Source: a virus
IMG/VR virus record: IMGVR_UViG_3300021440_000127
Location: 1 to 22,633 of that record
DNA: 22,633 nt
Direction: 5' to 3' (one strand)
The notes under the pieces are model-generated. The model saw only the letters and a program-made list of their open reading frames with translations. It was not told where the DNA came from and made no database searches. Shown piece after piece: positions 22,088 to 22,633 of the stretch (its first letter is position 1; each line of letters starts with the position of its first letter). The position numbers and the translations under genes were made by a program.

Positions 22088-22495
22088 TCACGCCTCGACC
22101 TCCTGCTGCGTTTCGACACCTCTCTCAGCGCAAAACGCTAGCGTGTACTCGATCAGGCTCGACCCGCGCCGCTTGCACATCGCTGCGGTTGATTCGCGGA
22201 TGTTCACGAACTCGCCTTCGAGCCCAGGCACCATCTCTGCGCCCTCTTTCGTCGCGTAGGCGTGCCCGCTCACCAGCAGCACCTTCCACTGCGCGGCGGT
22301 GCGCGGCTTTCCTGCCCACTCGGCGCCACTGCTGGCGATGTCGCTGCACAGTGCGTGGAATTTCGCGTTCTGGTCCAAGCTGCGCTTCTGCGGCTCGATG
22401 ACGACGCGCCAACCTTCCGTCGCATCGGCCACCGCCGACATGGCGCGACGCCGGGCTTCCGGGTGCGCGAGCACGAACAGGCGGCGCTCAGTCAT
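22088..22495 (-). CDS. ninB: NinB-like recombination protein
   Basis: 135 residues, start ATG 22495 in an ATGA overlap with the gene before. NinB family hallmarks are QKRSLDQNAKFHALCSDIA (about 36-54), EWAGKPRTAAQWKVLLVSG (about 59-77), and ESTAAMCKRRGSSLIEYTLA followed by FCAERGV (about 101-127). In lambda the homologue (Orf) binds single-stranded DNA and helps load recombinase, replacing RecFOR functions. The order ninB, rusA, HNH suggests a compact recombination module. Length is near that of lambda Orf (146). Confidence 0.85.
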   Translation of the reverse strand: MTERRLFVLAHPEARRRAMSAVADATEGWRVVIEPQKRSLDQNAKFHALCSDIASSGAEWAGKPRTAAQWKVLLVSGHAYATKEGAEMVPGLEGEFVNIRESTAAMCKRRGSSLIEYTLAFCAERGVETQQEVEA

Positions 22496-22633
22496 GATTG
22501 CGCCAGCTCAAACACGCTCGCCGGACCAAGCTTCACCGGCTTCGTCCACTCGCGCATGATGACCTGGTGCATGGTTTCGCCGCGCTCGTAGCCGTTCGCC
22601 TGCGCCATTTCCTCGGCCTGTTGCTCGAGCTCT
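22492..22633 (-). CDS. C-terminal end of an unidentified early gene (cut by window)
   Basis: The frame is open from the right edge to a TGA at 22492-22494 that overlaps the ninB ATG. The visible 46 residues are EEMAQANGYERGETMHQVIM, REWTKPVKLGPASVFELAQS and a preceding Gln/Glu-rich stretch. It is helical and soluble. The family cannot be judged from this end, but coupling to ninB places it in the same early operon. Confidence 0.65.
   Translation of the reverse strand, partial: ELEQQAEEMAQANGYERGETMHQVIMREWTKPVKLGPASVFELAQS

Noticed and set aside
1-22633. tRNA genes, CRISPR arrays, insertion sequences, integrase or attachment sites
   Set aside because: I looked for cloverleaf-like sequence, regularly spaced repeats, transposase or integrase reading frames and terminal repeats and saw none.

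Overview
The window is a 22.6-kb piece of a tailed double-stranded DNA phage or prophage with a short (podovirus-type) tail. The evidence is a P22-like portal, a capsid protein of the N4-gp56 family, head-completion adaptors that lead straight to fibre and spike genes, and no tape measure, tail tube or sheath gene. GC content is high (about 60% in most lines I sampled). Codon use and the overall style of the proteins suggest a betaproteobacterial host, probably Burkholderiales. The host cannot be named from the sequence, and no integrase or chromosomal gene is visible.

Layout from right to left, which is the direction of most transcription (minus strand). (1) 22633-20956 is an early recombination block: the end of an unknown gene, a NinB-like protein, a RusA-like resolvase, an HNH-like zinc protein and a cysteine-containing protein, almost all overlapping. 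(2) 20102-20844 holds three small plus-strand genes, the last a helix-turn-helix protein, behind a near-consensus sigma-70 promoter with a palindrome over its -35 box. (3) 19845-20101 is a divergent control region. (4) 19844-15179 is the packaging block: small terminase, large terminase, an unknown protein and the portal. (5) 15182-12204 is the capsid block: a small protein, a scaffold-like protein, a CsrA-like protein, the major capsid protein and a probable capsid accessory protein. (6) 12204-9543 encodes connector and adaptor proteins and a fibre-like protein. (7) 9513-8433 encodes a fibre-family domain behind a Sec signal peptide, a lipoprotein and a small acidic protein. (8) 8422-1 encodes a beta-helix tailspike, several beta-rich virion proteins and a tail protein with fibronectin-like and carbohydrate-binding-like regions, cut by the left edge.

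The genes form tight operons with many ATGA, GTGA or TGATG junctions. The two clear exceptions in the late region are the leaders of the small terminase gene and the major capsid gene. Both leaders carry the same element on the minus strand: CGTTGAC, exactly 10 variable bases, TCCCCCTGA, then 9 or 11 bases, then a hairpin with identical arms (CGCCAGC / GCTGGTG). This looks like a duplicated late-gene control element and is the most interesting observation here. The capsid leader also ends in a second hairpin that puts the Shine-Dalgarno GGAG in the loop and the AUG in the stem, directly after a gene for a CsrA-like RNA-binding protein. A perfect 16-bp palindrome occurs twice, 55 bp apart, at the terminase junction and is a candidate packaging (pac) or terminase-binding site.
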